Source: Sphingomonas sp. AP4-R1 (GTDB taxonomy: Bacteria; Pseudomonadota; Alphaproteobacteria; Sphingomonadales; Sphingomonadaceae). Taken from it: a DNA stretch of 64,000 nucleotides. The position numbers and the translations under genes are program-made. Positions 54,812 through 62,708 of this stretch are shown one piece after another. The stretch is from contig NZ_CP053346.1 in the NCBI RefSeq assembly GCF_013113735.1, positions 2,494,001 to 2,558,000 of the forward strand, in the 5' to 3' direction. The notes beneath the pieces were generated by a model. The model did not search any database. It saw only the letters and a list, made by a program, of their open reading frames with translations, and was not told the DNA's origin. The first letter of the stretch is position 1. Each line of letters opens with the position of its first letter.

Positions 54812-55535
54812 GGCTGGTAAACGCGCCTGTGTCGGCATTGCCTCTGAACGCGTCGATCCAGCCCGGCACGGTGCAAAACGCGTCAGGGTCGAAGCGAAAC
54901 CCGCGCATGAGCGCAGGCACGCCAGCGTCAACTTTTGATGCCGCGGCCAACGCCGTCCCAAGCGCCGCATAGCGCGCTTGGGTGGCGTCATAGGCGAGCG
55001 ACCGGACCTGCTCGACGAGACCGATCAGACGGCGCGCAAACTGCGCGCGGTTTTGCGCCCGAGCCGAATAGAACGTGATGCCAATACCCTCGCTAGCCTT
55101 GCGCATCACCAGCGCCTCGCTGACCAGTGACCCGTCGGCCATCTCGGCTGCCTTGCCGAAGTGCGCCAGCGCATGATTGCGCAATTCCATCGTCTCGGCA
55201 TGAAGCCCGCGATCGTCGCCCTTCAGCTTCTCGCGCCCGAACCACTGTTCCCGCTCGATCGGCTTGGTCTCAGTCGCTCGCGCGTAAAGGATTATAGCTT
55301 GAGCAAACAGGCAACCCACTGCCGTCGATCTCTCTGCTCCCGTCAGCCCGCCATGGCCGTCACTCTTGGTGAGCGAGCCGAGTAGCTGGAGTGCATCGCC
55401 AGCGTCGCTCAGATCCTGATGGGCAGATGCCACCCATAAAGCCCGCTCGATCGCGGTAATCAATTCTTGCTGCCCGCCGCGGTCTCTCAGGGCAGGAAGC
55501 GCCGCCGAAAGATCATATTCGAAATCAGTCGCCAT
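54783..55535 (-). CDS. HEPN-like protein upstream of the HGTR-motif gene
   Basis: A 250-residue mainly helical protein. At 117-127 it has MELRNHALAHF, where R119 and H125 give an R-x5-H pattern typical of HEPN domains. KPIEREQWFGREKL just before it may belong to the same fold. The C-terminal 60 residues (DAGVPALMRGFRFDPDAF...) are different in character. It begins MATDFEYDLSAALPAL at 55535 and overlaps the HGTR-motif gene by 29 bases. HEPN proteins with a second component often act as toxin-antitoxin pairs, and the adjacent HGTR protein could be the partner. Family membership is inferred from the motif and helical character. Confidence 0.6.
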   Translation of the reverse strand: MATDFEYDLSAALPALRDRGGQQELITAIERALWVASAHQDLSDAGDALQLLGSLTKSDGHGGLTGAERSTAVGCLFAQAIILYARATETKPIEREQWFGREKLKGDDRGLHAETMELRNHALAHFGKAAEMADGSLVSEALVMRKASEGIGITFYSARAQNRAQFARRLIGLVEQVRSLAYDATQARYAALGTALAAASKVDAGVPALMRGFRFDPDAFCTVPGWIDAFRGNADTGAFTSHGAIEKPNA

Positions 55536-56139
55536 TACATCCGTTATAGCGGCTCTCGATCGCAGGCGGCAGTGGGGACCGAACAGGGGGCGCAGCTTTA
55601 AGCTGCATACCCGCTTCGCCGAGCTGCTCGGCCACCTTGCCAGTCAATGCCAGCCGTCGCCGCGGACAGGTCGACAACGACCATGCCGCACCGTCGGTGA
55701 CGCGAACGTCGGCTTTCGCTGAAACCCGCCATTTGGGTAGCACAAACCGGCCGGTCGGCTTAGCGCCCCAACAGCGGTCATCCCGGCAGTCCGCCTCCCA
55801 TCCTGAAAGCCGCCTTTCTCCAAGATAGTGGCGGCCGAATGCCGAGCCCGAGATACATTTGCCACGAGGCAGTTGGTGTTGAACTGAAAGCACCGCGCGG
55901 CGCTATCGGTAATGCGCGCGCGCAGATCGGCAATGACGGCATGGGAGGCCATGGCACCATTCAAGGCTCGGGCGTCGGTTGATTTGCTCTCTCTTTGTTC
56001 CAACGTGTCCTTTTCGCGTCAAGCAGGCGAGCTGTGGGCAACTGTTCCTGTTTGGTGCGGCAGGGGCTGCCTTCGCTCGGGAATCTGAGGCTTTGGCGGC
56101 ACGATAAATATTTGCTGGCAGCAGTGGGACACGCAGGCG
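55536..56139. other. Gene-free spacer between divergent defence operons
   Basis: About 600 bases without a convincing gene. A perfect palindrome GCAGCTTTAAGCTGC lies at 55592-55606, about 57 bases upstream of the minus-strand HEPN-like start, and could be an operator. Minus-strand frames around 55644-56003 have no family match. Confidence 0.35.
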
Positions 56140-56580
56140 ATGAACAGAATCTTGGAGCAGGACGATCCTTTTGAACTGCAGCGATTCATCGATGCACAGG
56201 CAAGAAGCTACGACATGGCACTCGCCGAAATCCGCTGCGGCGCGAAACGCAGCCATTGGATGTGGTTCACCTTTCCACAGGTCGCCGGGCTAGGTTCGTC
56301 GGCGATGGCACAGCATTATGCGATCGGCTCACTGGACGAAGCGCGCGCTTATCTCGCGCATCCAATGCTTGGAGCAAGACTGCAGGCCTGTGTTGCCGCA
56401 CTCCAGGATCTGACCGGCACCACCGCCGAAGCGGTGTTCGGCAGCATCGATGCGCCGAAGCTGCGGTCGTCGCTGACCCTGTTCGTAATGGCGGGTGGCG
56501 GGCCGTTGCTTGAGGCGGCGCTGACGCGCTGGTTTGGCGGGTCGGATCAGGCAACGCTCGATATTCTGGGCGGGGGTTGA
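56140..56580 (+). CDS. DUF1810-family protein
   Basis: A 146-residue protein matching DUF1810 (PF08837): RFIDAQARSYDMALAEIRCGAKRSHWMWFTFPQVAGLG, AQHYAIGSLDEARAYLAHPMLGARL, and KLRSSLTLFVMAGG...ALTRWFGGSDQATLDIL. The family is of unknown molecular function. Here it sits 3 bases upstream of the cyclase-like/DUF2971 gene, so the two are probably co-translated. Confidence 0.9.
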   Translation: MNRILEQDDPFELQRFIDAQARSYDMALAEIRCGAKRSHWMWFTFPQVAGLGSSAMAQHYAIGSLDEARAYLAHPMLGARLQACVAALQDLTGTTAEAVFGSIDAPKLRSSLTLFVMAGGGPLLEAALTRWFGGSDQATLDILGGG

Positions 56581-56583
56581 CCG

Positions 56584-58290
56584 ATGGAAACCGGGCGCAG
56601 GAAATTGGGGCGTGCAACGGCCACCACACCGACGCCGCCCTATATCGCGATCGCCTGCTGGCTCGACCTGCTCGGGTACGGCGGCGAGATCGACAAGGCC
56701 GGGTTCGATCCGACTCATCCGGATGCGAGGGCGCCGCTGCGCCGACTGCGCGATTTCCAAGCGGTCGTCGCTGAACATAGCAGCGGCGGATTCCCGACCC
56801 TGGTGATGAACGATGGCGCTGTGGCTTACAGCAACATCGAACCGAGCCGCAGCGACAAGGCTTGGCGTTTCATCGCCCGTTGCTGGGCGCTCTACCAGGC
56901 AGCGACCGAAATCGATCTGGCCAATGGCGGACCCGGGTTGCGCGGTGTGATCGCGGTTGGGTTGCGCGCCAAAGGCAGCAATCGCGGCATTCTCGCACAG
57001 GACAAAGCCCTGACCGGGATCATCGAGCAGCTCGTTGCCGGGACGATCGACCGCAAAGAGGCGCTCGCCGACGCGCGCAAGGTCCGGCGGGTTTTCGATA
57101 TCATTCCGCAGCTCCAAGCTAATTTTGCCTTCACTCGGGCCTATGAGGCCGAAACGGCAGGCACCGCTGCCGGACTTCCCGGGCCAGCGCTTTATCTCGA
57201 CACGGCGGTCTTCGCGCATGACGTACCGCACTGGATTCGTTCGGGGCCGCCGGTTCCTTGGCGGCCAGCCAAATCTTCGCTTGCGACCAGCTTCGTTGCC
57301 CTCGAAGCCATCGAGCCGGTTGCCGACGAAGTGGCGCACACCGCGCTCCGTTCCGGGCAGGTCTTGCGGACCATATTGCAGGGGCGGCAACCAGCTCGGG
57401 TCCAACGGGACGCCGATCCTCACCTCTACAAATACACGTCCTTCGAGACCGCGCGCATCGTGCTCGGATCGGGCCGGCTGCGCTGGACCACGCCGCCGTT
57501 GCTCAACGATCCCTATGATTTGAGCTTTGACCTCCATCTCGACTTTCATCAAGACAGCGTGCGCGACATGGCGATCGATCTACTCTGGGCCGATTGGCGC
57601 GACGATTCAGTGCCGGCGCCGCAGGCGTTGTTCGAGGCGTGGAAGCGGGTCAACAAGGCGACGCAACCCGATCTCACTCGTGCCGCATTCGCAGAGATGG
57701 TCGCGCCGATCATTGAGGAGTCGATTGCCGCCGCCGCCTCGATCGTCGAAATGAACGCCGAACTTCAATTTCATCTTCAGCGCGCCAAATTGCTCTGCCT
57801 GACCGAAACGCCAGGCAATATGTTGATGTGGGCGCACTATGGTCAGCAGCATCAGGGCGCCGTCCTGCGATTCACCCGCGAAGGCGACAACAATGCTTTC
57901 GGGATGGCGAAACCGGTCCGCTACGCCCGGGCCATGCCACGCTTCGGGGACAGCGCGACACTGGCTCGCATGATCACCGGTCGTTTGCAGGATCCCAAGG
58001 CGCTCACGGACGCCCAGATCTATACCAAGGCGATCGACTGGGCCTATGAGCGCGAATGGCGCATCCAGTTCGGCTTCGGGCGCGATCGCGATGCGGCGCA
58101 TGAGGATCTTCCCTTTGGGGCCGAAGAGCTCACCGGGCTGATCCTGGGCTATCGGATGGACGCAGCGGGGCGGGCCGAGCTGGCCGACCTCGCCCGGAGA
58201 CTCAATCCCGAAGTCGAGATTTTCGTGACCCGCCCGTCGACGCGCGCGTTTGAAATGGCTATCGAACCCTGGGTCGAGACCGGTGCCTGA
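56584..58290 (+). CDS. Fusion of a nucleotidyl-cyclase-like domain and DUF2971
   Basis: A 568-residue two-domain protein. Residues ~18-125 resemble the class III cyclase core: IAIACWLDLLGYGG (D28, first metal-type Asp), VMNDGAVAYSN (D77, second), and GPGLRGVIAVG near residue 121, the usual position of the substrate helix. Residues ~285-550 match DUF2971: LYKYTSFETARIVLGSGRLRWTTPPLLNDPYDL, LCLTETPGNMLMWAHYGQQHQGAVLRF, DWAYEREWRIQF. DUF2971 proteins occur in phage-defence contexts. A cyclase-like sensor joined to an effector-like domain would suit a single-protein signalling switch. Cyclase activity is not proven, because most other catalytic residues were not confirmed. Confidence 0.72.
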   Translation: METGRRKLGRATATTPTPPYIAIACWLDLLGYGGEIDKAGFDPTHPDARAPLRRLRDFQAVVAEHSSGGFPTLVMNDGAVAYSNIEPSRSDKAWRFIARCWALYQAATEIDLANGGPGLRGVIAVGLRAKGSNRGILAQDKALTGIIEQLVAGTIDRKEALADARKVRRVFDIIPQLQANFAFTRAYEAETAGTAAGLPGPALYLDTAVFAHDVPHWIRSGPPVPWRPAKSSLATSFVALEAIEPVADEVAHTALRSGQVLRTILQGRQPARVQRDADPHLYKYTSFETARIVLGSGRLRWTTPPLLNDPYDLSFDLHLDFHQDSVRDMAIDLLWADWRDDSVPAPQALFEAWKRVNKATQPDLTRAAFAEMVAPIIEESIAAAASIVEMNAELQFHLQRAKLLCLTETPGNMLMWAHYGQQHQGAVLRFTREGDNNAFGMAKPVRYARAMPRFGDSATLARMITGRLQDPKALTDAQIYTKAIDWAYEREWRIQFGFGRDRDAAHEDLPFGAEELTGLILGYRMDAAGRAELADLARRLNPEVEIFVTRPSTRAFEMAIEPWVETGA

Positions 58291-58359
58291 CAGGCGGGCC
58301 GCGGCGCCCGGTTCGAGACATGTTCCACCGGCTAATCGCTCGACCGGGATGGGCGAGCG

Positions 58360-59898
58360 ATGAACGGCCGCGAAACACTGCGTGGTGACGCAGCAATGGC
58401 GATCATCGAGCGCGAGATCATGCACCACGGCGACGCGGTGATCGCGCACCTCGCGCCGTTCGAAGCGGCGGGCGCAATCGCGACCTGGCATGCCGCTATT
58501 CGTTCGGCCGAGGAGTTCATCAACATACCGCAGTTCGCGGTCCCGGATGCCTTGGAACACCAGCTGCTGTCGCTACCACTGGGCGACGCGCTGGCGGCTG
58601 ACCCCAGTCCCGCGATTGCCGCGCGCGATCTACTCGAGCCTTTGCTCGGCGAGGCCGTAGCCCGCCGCTTCATGCTTTCCATGATCCAGCTAACCATCGC
58701 CTCGGTCGGCCTGCGCGAATCCGGTCATTCGATGGCGGGCGGCTTCGTGCTAGACTGCGTCGCGGCGGGGATCGATTTTCTCCAGTCGCGGCGGCGCCAT
58801 ATGGTCTCGCTGCTCTACGCTATGCCCAAGGCCTGCACTGGCACACAAGCCCTCGCGCCCGAGCTGGCCTGGCGTGTGATGCTGCCGCTCCTCGAATACT
58901 GCTGCGATGGCGTGACCGGATGGAGCTGGAAGAAAATCCAGCTGCTTTGCCTGCCCGATTTCGCGCTCGAACTGGATGGGGTCGGGGCAATGGCGAGCCA
59001 GGCCTTCAACCCGCTTGGCACGATGTTCCTCGAACCCGAGCGTGTCTCGATCATGGATATGATCGACCATCGCGGCGAGCAGATCGGCGCGGCGCGGCGC
59101 GAACCGCAGGATCTGCGTCTGGTCTTCTCGGCCGCGGAGCTGCGCAACAATGTCCGGCTGCTTGAAGCGGTCTTCGCGCAATTTGGGGTGGGCGACGCCG
59201 CTTATGGCGCGATCAAGCGGCTGTTGATCCTGTGCTCCCGTCACTGCCGCGACGACTATTATGTCGAGCTACCGCGGACGTTGTTTGACGCGGCGATCGT
59301 CTGCCAGGATGCGATCCCGGCGCCCGAGCTGGAGGCGCTGCTGATCAGTCCGTCGGGCAGCTATGCCGATTGTTCGAACGATTATGCACCGTTTCTCGCG
59401 CTTGGGGACCGACTGATCAGCAACGTCGTGCTGCTCTCGCGCTTCGCCAACATGTTCAAAAACATCCACCTCGGCAGTCGGCGAAGTTTCCTCACCAATG
59501 CCGGCTTCATCTTCGAGGATATGGTCAAGCGTGGCCTCGCCAATGCCGGGTTCACGGTCACCGACATCAAGCGGATTAACCGCAAGGAATTCGACGTCGT
59601 CGCCACACTCGGGCGGGTAATTCACAACTTCCAGTGCAAGAACAACTGGATCGATCTCGCCAGGGTCGAGCGCGATCCCGTGCTCTACGCGCGCTATAAC
59701 CGGCGGCTGGTGCGCTACTACAAACGTGCGCTCGGGAAAGAGCGCCGTCGCGAGGGGCTGTTGACCGAAACGCTCGCGCGAGACAAAATTCGACATCATG
59801 TTGTCAGCCGCTTCGCGGTGATCACCGACGATCCGGGCATTATAAACTACAACCAGCTTGGAATGCGCGCGCAGGCGATCATCGCTGAGGCTGGGTAA
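58360..59898 (+). CDS. Large helical protein with a C-terminal PD-(D/E)XK nuclease domain
   Basis: A 512-residue protein. The first ~370 residues are helical without known motif (AIIEREIMHHGDAVIAHL, RHMVSLLYAMPKACTG, WSWKKIQLLCLPDFALEL). The C-terminus has a restriction-endonuclease-like core: E386 in FIFEDMVKRGLANAGF, D412 in EFDVVATLG, and Q425-C-K427 in NFQCKNNWID, a typical E-D-QxK set. Such nucleases cleave foreign DNA in defence systems. The HEPN-like gene follows after 92 bases. The long helical part probably senses a trigger or assembles with its neighbours. Confidence 0.78.
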   Translation: MNGRETLRGDAAMAIIEREIMHHGDAVIAHLAPFEAAGAIATWHAAIRSAEEFINIPQFAVPDALEHQLLSLPLGDALAADPSPAIAARDLLEPLLGEAVARRFMLSMIQLTIASVGLRESGHSMAGGFVLDCVAAGIDFLQSRRRHMVSLLYAMPKACTGTQALAPELAWRVMLPLLEYCCDGVTGWSWKKIQLLCLPDFALELDGVGAMASQAFNPLGTMFLEPERVSIMDMIDHRGEQIGAARREPQDLRLVFSAAELRNNVRLLEAVFAQFGVGDAAYGAIKRLLILCSRHCRDDYYVELPRTLFDAAIVCQDAIPAPELEALLISPSGSYADCSNDYAPFLALGDRLISNVVLLSRFANMFKNIHLGSRRSFLTNAGFIFEDMVKRGLANAGFTVTDIKRINRKEFDVVATLGRVIHNFQCKNNWIDLARVERDPVLYARYNRRLVRYYKRALGKERRREGLLTETLARDKIRHHVVSRFAVITDDPGIINYNQLGMRAQAIIAEAG

Positions 59899-59990
59899 TT
59901 TCCGCGACGTTGCGACACGTTAGCCGGTTCGCTTTTCGGCGCCGAGCAAATTGCCCAGACGGGATCGAGGCGAGGTAAGGGACGAGGGCA

Positions 59991-60974
59991 GTGGCAAAAG
60001 ATTCGGTCGAGGATCAAAACGATCAACGAGGGACCAGCGGCTCGCCCGCGATTTTCGACGCCTTGAACCACGCGTGGGATCACGGTGAGTCGATCAAGGG
60101 GGCATTCCCCTCGCTCACGCTGGACCTTCCGCAAATCCCGCGCATTGAACTGCCGGTCCTCGCCATGCCCGCCGCCGCTGAGCTGTCCGAAGCCATCCAG
60201 CGCTGGCAGACGGCGATCGCGCCCTTGATCAAGATCGGTGAAGAGTTTCGCCACCGCTACGCCGAGATCATGGCGCCCTTCGCCGGGTTGAGCGCGCCTT
60301 TGCGCCATCTTCAGGTCATTGATGCGCAATGCGGCCGCCTCGAAGCGCTCGGCTGGTTGCCACACGCCAATTCGCCGCTCGATCTCGTCGCCGACGACCC
60401 GGAAGATCCCGCTGCGGTCAATGCCGCGATCCACCAACATTATGCGATCCACTGGCCCGATATCGCGCGTGCGCTGTGCGCCGACATCGACGCCAGCGCA
60501 TTGGATGACGAGGCAAAGGCAACCTTTGCCGAAGCGGTTGCCGCCCATGGCGCGGGCTTGCATCGTTGCGCGCCGCGCCTGCTGTTTCCCGAGATCGAGC
60601 GGGTGTCGCGTAAGGAAATTCATGGCGGCGCGCTCGACAAAATGGCGAGCCAGCAGCGGCTGATGGAAGCGATCGGCTGTCTGACCCCCGCCAAAATGTC
60701 ATCGACCGGTGTCGTCGGCCTGCGCTTCTATAAGAAGCTCACCAAGCATCTCTACATGCATATGAAGGATGAAGCGGCCGTCGGGATCGCATCCGCGGAT
60801 CCTGTGCCCAATCGGCATGCCTCACTGCATGGAATCGTTTCCTATTCTTCCCCGCAAAGCAGCATCAACGCGATCCTTGCAGCCGACTATCTCCTGCGCG
60901 CGATATCGACGATCAAGCAGCTCGCGGCCGAGGATGCGGCGGCCGCTCGTGGCCGCGCCGTCGCGTCAAGCTGA
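59991..60974 (+). CDS. HEPN-like protein with an R-x4-H motif
   Basis: A 327-residue protein (GTG start at 59991; GAGGGCA lies before it). The C-terminus has VPNRHASLHGIVSYSSPQSSINAILAADYLLRAI: R275 and H280 fit the R-x4-H motif that defines HEPN RNases, here in the HASLHG form. The N-terminal part (residues ~65-230) is helical and of unknown fold. The next gene begins 9 bases later. Position after a nuclease and before an unknown protein suggests a functional unit. The assignment rests on the motif and helical pattern. Confidence 0.68.
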   Translation: MAKDSVEDQNDQRGTSGSPAIFDALNHAWDHGESIKGAFPSLTLDLPQIPRIELPVLAMPAAAELSEAIQRWQTAIAPLIKIGEEFRHRYAEIMAPFAGLSAPLRHLQVIDAQCGRLEALGWLPHANSPLDLVADDPEDPAAVNAAIHQHYAIHWPDIARALCADIDASALDDEAKATFAEAVAAHGAGLHRCAPRLLFPEIERVSRKEIHGGALDKMASQQRLMEAIGCLTPAKMSSTGVVGLRFYKKLTKHLYMHMKDEAAVGIASADPVPNRHASLHGIVSYSSPQSSINAILAADYLLRAISTIKQLAAEDAAAARGRAVASS

Positions 60975-60983
60975 GGTGCAACC

Positions 60984-61424
60984 ATGGATCTTGATCGATA
61001 CGTGGACGCCGCGTGGCGCGAGATAGCCTGGTATGTCGAACGGCTCCGGGCCGAAGGCGCGGACGCGCTGTGGCGTTCGGGTGTCGTGCTCGGCGCCGCC
61101 GGGATCCACGCCATCCTCGAGGATCAGGGCACGGAGCTGCGCGACTTCATGGGCGCGCCACCTGCGAAAAGGGCACGAGCGCTGGCAAGGCATAAGGATC
61201 CGGTCGAACGGCACGGCTTCTTGATTGCAGCGGCCTATTTGGCACGCTGCGCCGCTGCCTGGCTCGACGTCGCATGTCGCTACGGCGTGTCCGCCGGTTA
61301 TGGTCCGGAACCCCGCTTTCTGCTCGGCCAGGCTGCTGCTGCGGCCATCGAGCTTCGCGATGGTTTTCCGACGCTATGGCCGTTCGAGGATCATCCCGAC
61401 CCCTTTGGACCTAGTGAAACCTAG
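60984..61424 (+). CDS. Hypothetical protein in the HEPN operon
   Basis: A 146-residue protein of no recognised family, ATG at 60984, nine bases after the HEPN-like gene. It is Ala-rich and mainly helical (YVDAAWREIAWYVERLRAEGADALW, HAILEDQGTELRDFM). The close spacing suggests an antitoxin or accessory protein for the HEPN-like protein, but no motif proves it. The last 20 residues (WPFEDHPDPFGPSET) are acidic. Confidence 0.6.
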   Translation: MDLDRYVDAAWREIAWYVERLRAEGADALWRSGVVLGAAGIHAILEDQGTELRDFMGAPPAKRARALARHKDPVERHGFLIAAAYLARCAAAWLDVACRYGVSAGYGPEPRFLLGQAAAAAIELRDGFPTLWPFEDHPDPFGPSET

Positions 61425-61713
61425 AATGACGCTACGGCGGAAGCCGAAGCGCCGCTAAGATCCTTACCGGCGGTCCTTCGCGCTGAACTTTATCGCCACT
61501 GAAACCGGCTAGTGGCTTGGTCATTCTGACCCTGCGGCTTACTGCATGGTAATTTCAAGAGAAGCCTCCATGGTGCGATCCGCATTGGAGCGAGCAGCTA
61601 TCGATTTTGAACGCCGTTACCGACATAGTTGACGATCTAGTGGGCCATCCGATGTTCTGTCTTCCCGGCGGAGCGCGGGAAGACACAAACTTGCCTGTTG
61701 TCCATCCCTCCCA
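61425..61713. other. Spacer before the Ntn-hydrolase-like gene
   Basis: About 290 bases with only a short plus-strand frame (61607-61879) that lacks family similarity. No promoter or terminator was identified by eye. Confidence 0.3.
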
Positions 61714-61770
61714 CGAAAGACGATCACCCTCGCCTGGGAACGCAAGCTGGAGCGCTATTCCGAGATCGTT

Positions 61771-62619
61771 TTGTGTTCCGACAGCCGGCTTACCGGTGGG
61801 GGCAACATCGATGTCTGCCAGAAAATCTTTCCGCTCCCGCGAGGCGATGCGGCTGTGGGCTTCTGCGGAAGCACGCTAATCGCTTATCCGATCATCAATC
61901 AGTTCATCTCTTATGTGAGCCACTACACGAAGAATCTCGATCGCGCCCTCGATGGCACGCAGCTCTCCCGGCGGCTCGCCGAGCTCGCCGACAAATTCCT
62001 CGAATCCTACATCGACCCCGTGGATCTGAGGACGGAGCTCATTGAAACATCGTTCATCATCGCGGTCTTTTCGTGGAAGCTGCAGCGGCCCATCATCAAT
62101 AAGATCGTCTATGACGGCGGCCCGAAGAGATATGTCGCGGCTTCATCCAGCTTCCCGAAGACCAGGAGCCACAGCCTGCAGAAGAAGGCCGGCCAGTTCG
62201 CTTTCATCGGCGATATCGGCAATCACTATTTCGACACGCTTGGCACCCTGATCGATTACGACACGAGCACCCAGTTCGACATGGAGCCATTCTTGGCATT
62301 GGCCGCAATGCTCCGAAATCCTGCGTTCGTCGATCGCAGGGCCGTGTTAAAAGGACCTATCGGTGGAACGCCGCAGCTCTTCAAAATCTATCCCTATCTC
62401 AAGACGCTGGAGATCGCGGTTCGCTGGGCGAATGCGGCATTTGGTAACCTTTTCCTGAACGGTCGCGAGATCTTCGATTTCGAGAAGATCATGGTTCCGG
62501 AAATCGATGCGGAAACGCTCGAGACCTTCTTCCCCTTGGCGGAGCTCGATCCTGCGGGTTATTTTCGCGGGTCGGCGGATATGGCCACGGTGAGCGGGAT
62601 CGCCGATGACGATGCTTGA
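61771..62619 (+). CDS. Ntn-hydrolase-like (proteasome-fold) protein, 5' end uncertain
   Basis: A 282-residue frame from a TTG at 61771. The N-terminal part, VLCSDSRLTGGGNIDVCQKIFPLPRGDAAVGFCGSTLIAYPI, fits the beta-sandwich of Ntn-hydrolases (SDSRLT then CQKIFPL, like Asp17 and Lys33 of proteasome subunits). Coding character continues upstream to about 61720 (TITLAWERKLERYSEI), where a Thr could be the nucleophile, but this frame has no ATG, GTG or TTG there. A TTG at 61698 (SIPPTK) lies one frame away, joined by an AAAG run, suggesting a one-base insertion or an unseen start. The protein ends ATVSGIADDDA. Function is unknown. Confidence 0.6.
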   Translation: MCSDSRLTGGGNIDVCQKIFPLPRGDAAVGFCGSTLIAYPIINQFISYVSHYTKNLDRALDGTQLSRRLAELADKFLESYIDPVDLRTELIETSFIIAVFSWKLQRPIINKIVYDGGPKRYVAASSSFPKTRSHSLQKKAGQFAFIGDIGNHYFDTLGTLIDYDTSTQFDMEPFLALAAMLRNPAFVDRRAVLKGPIGGTPQLFKIYPYLKTLEIAVRWANAAFGNLFLNGREIFDFEKIMVPEIDAETLETFFPLAELDPAGYFRGSADMATVSGIADDDA

Positions 62620-62708
62620 ACGGCAGCCGTCGTGATGGCCGCCCGGCTGTCGGGCGATGCGCCGGCGTTGGCCTCGGCAAGGTCGTGTCGTCCTGAAATG
62701 AGGTGACC

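Noticed and set aside
55644..56003. Minus-strand 119-codon frame in the defence spacer
   Set aside because: No similarity pattern, no ribosome binding site; probably non-coding.
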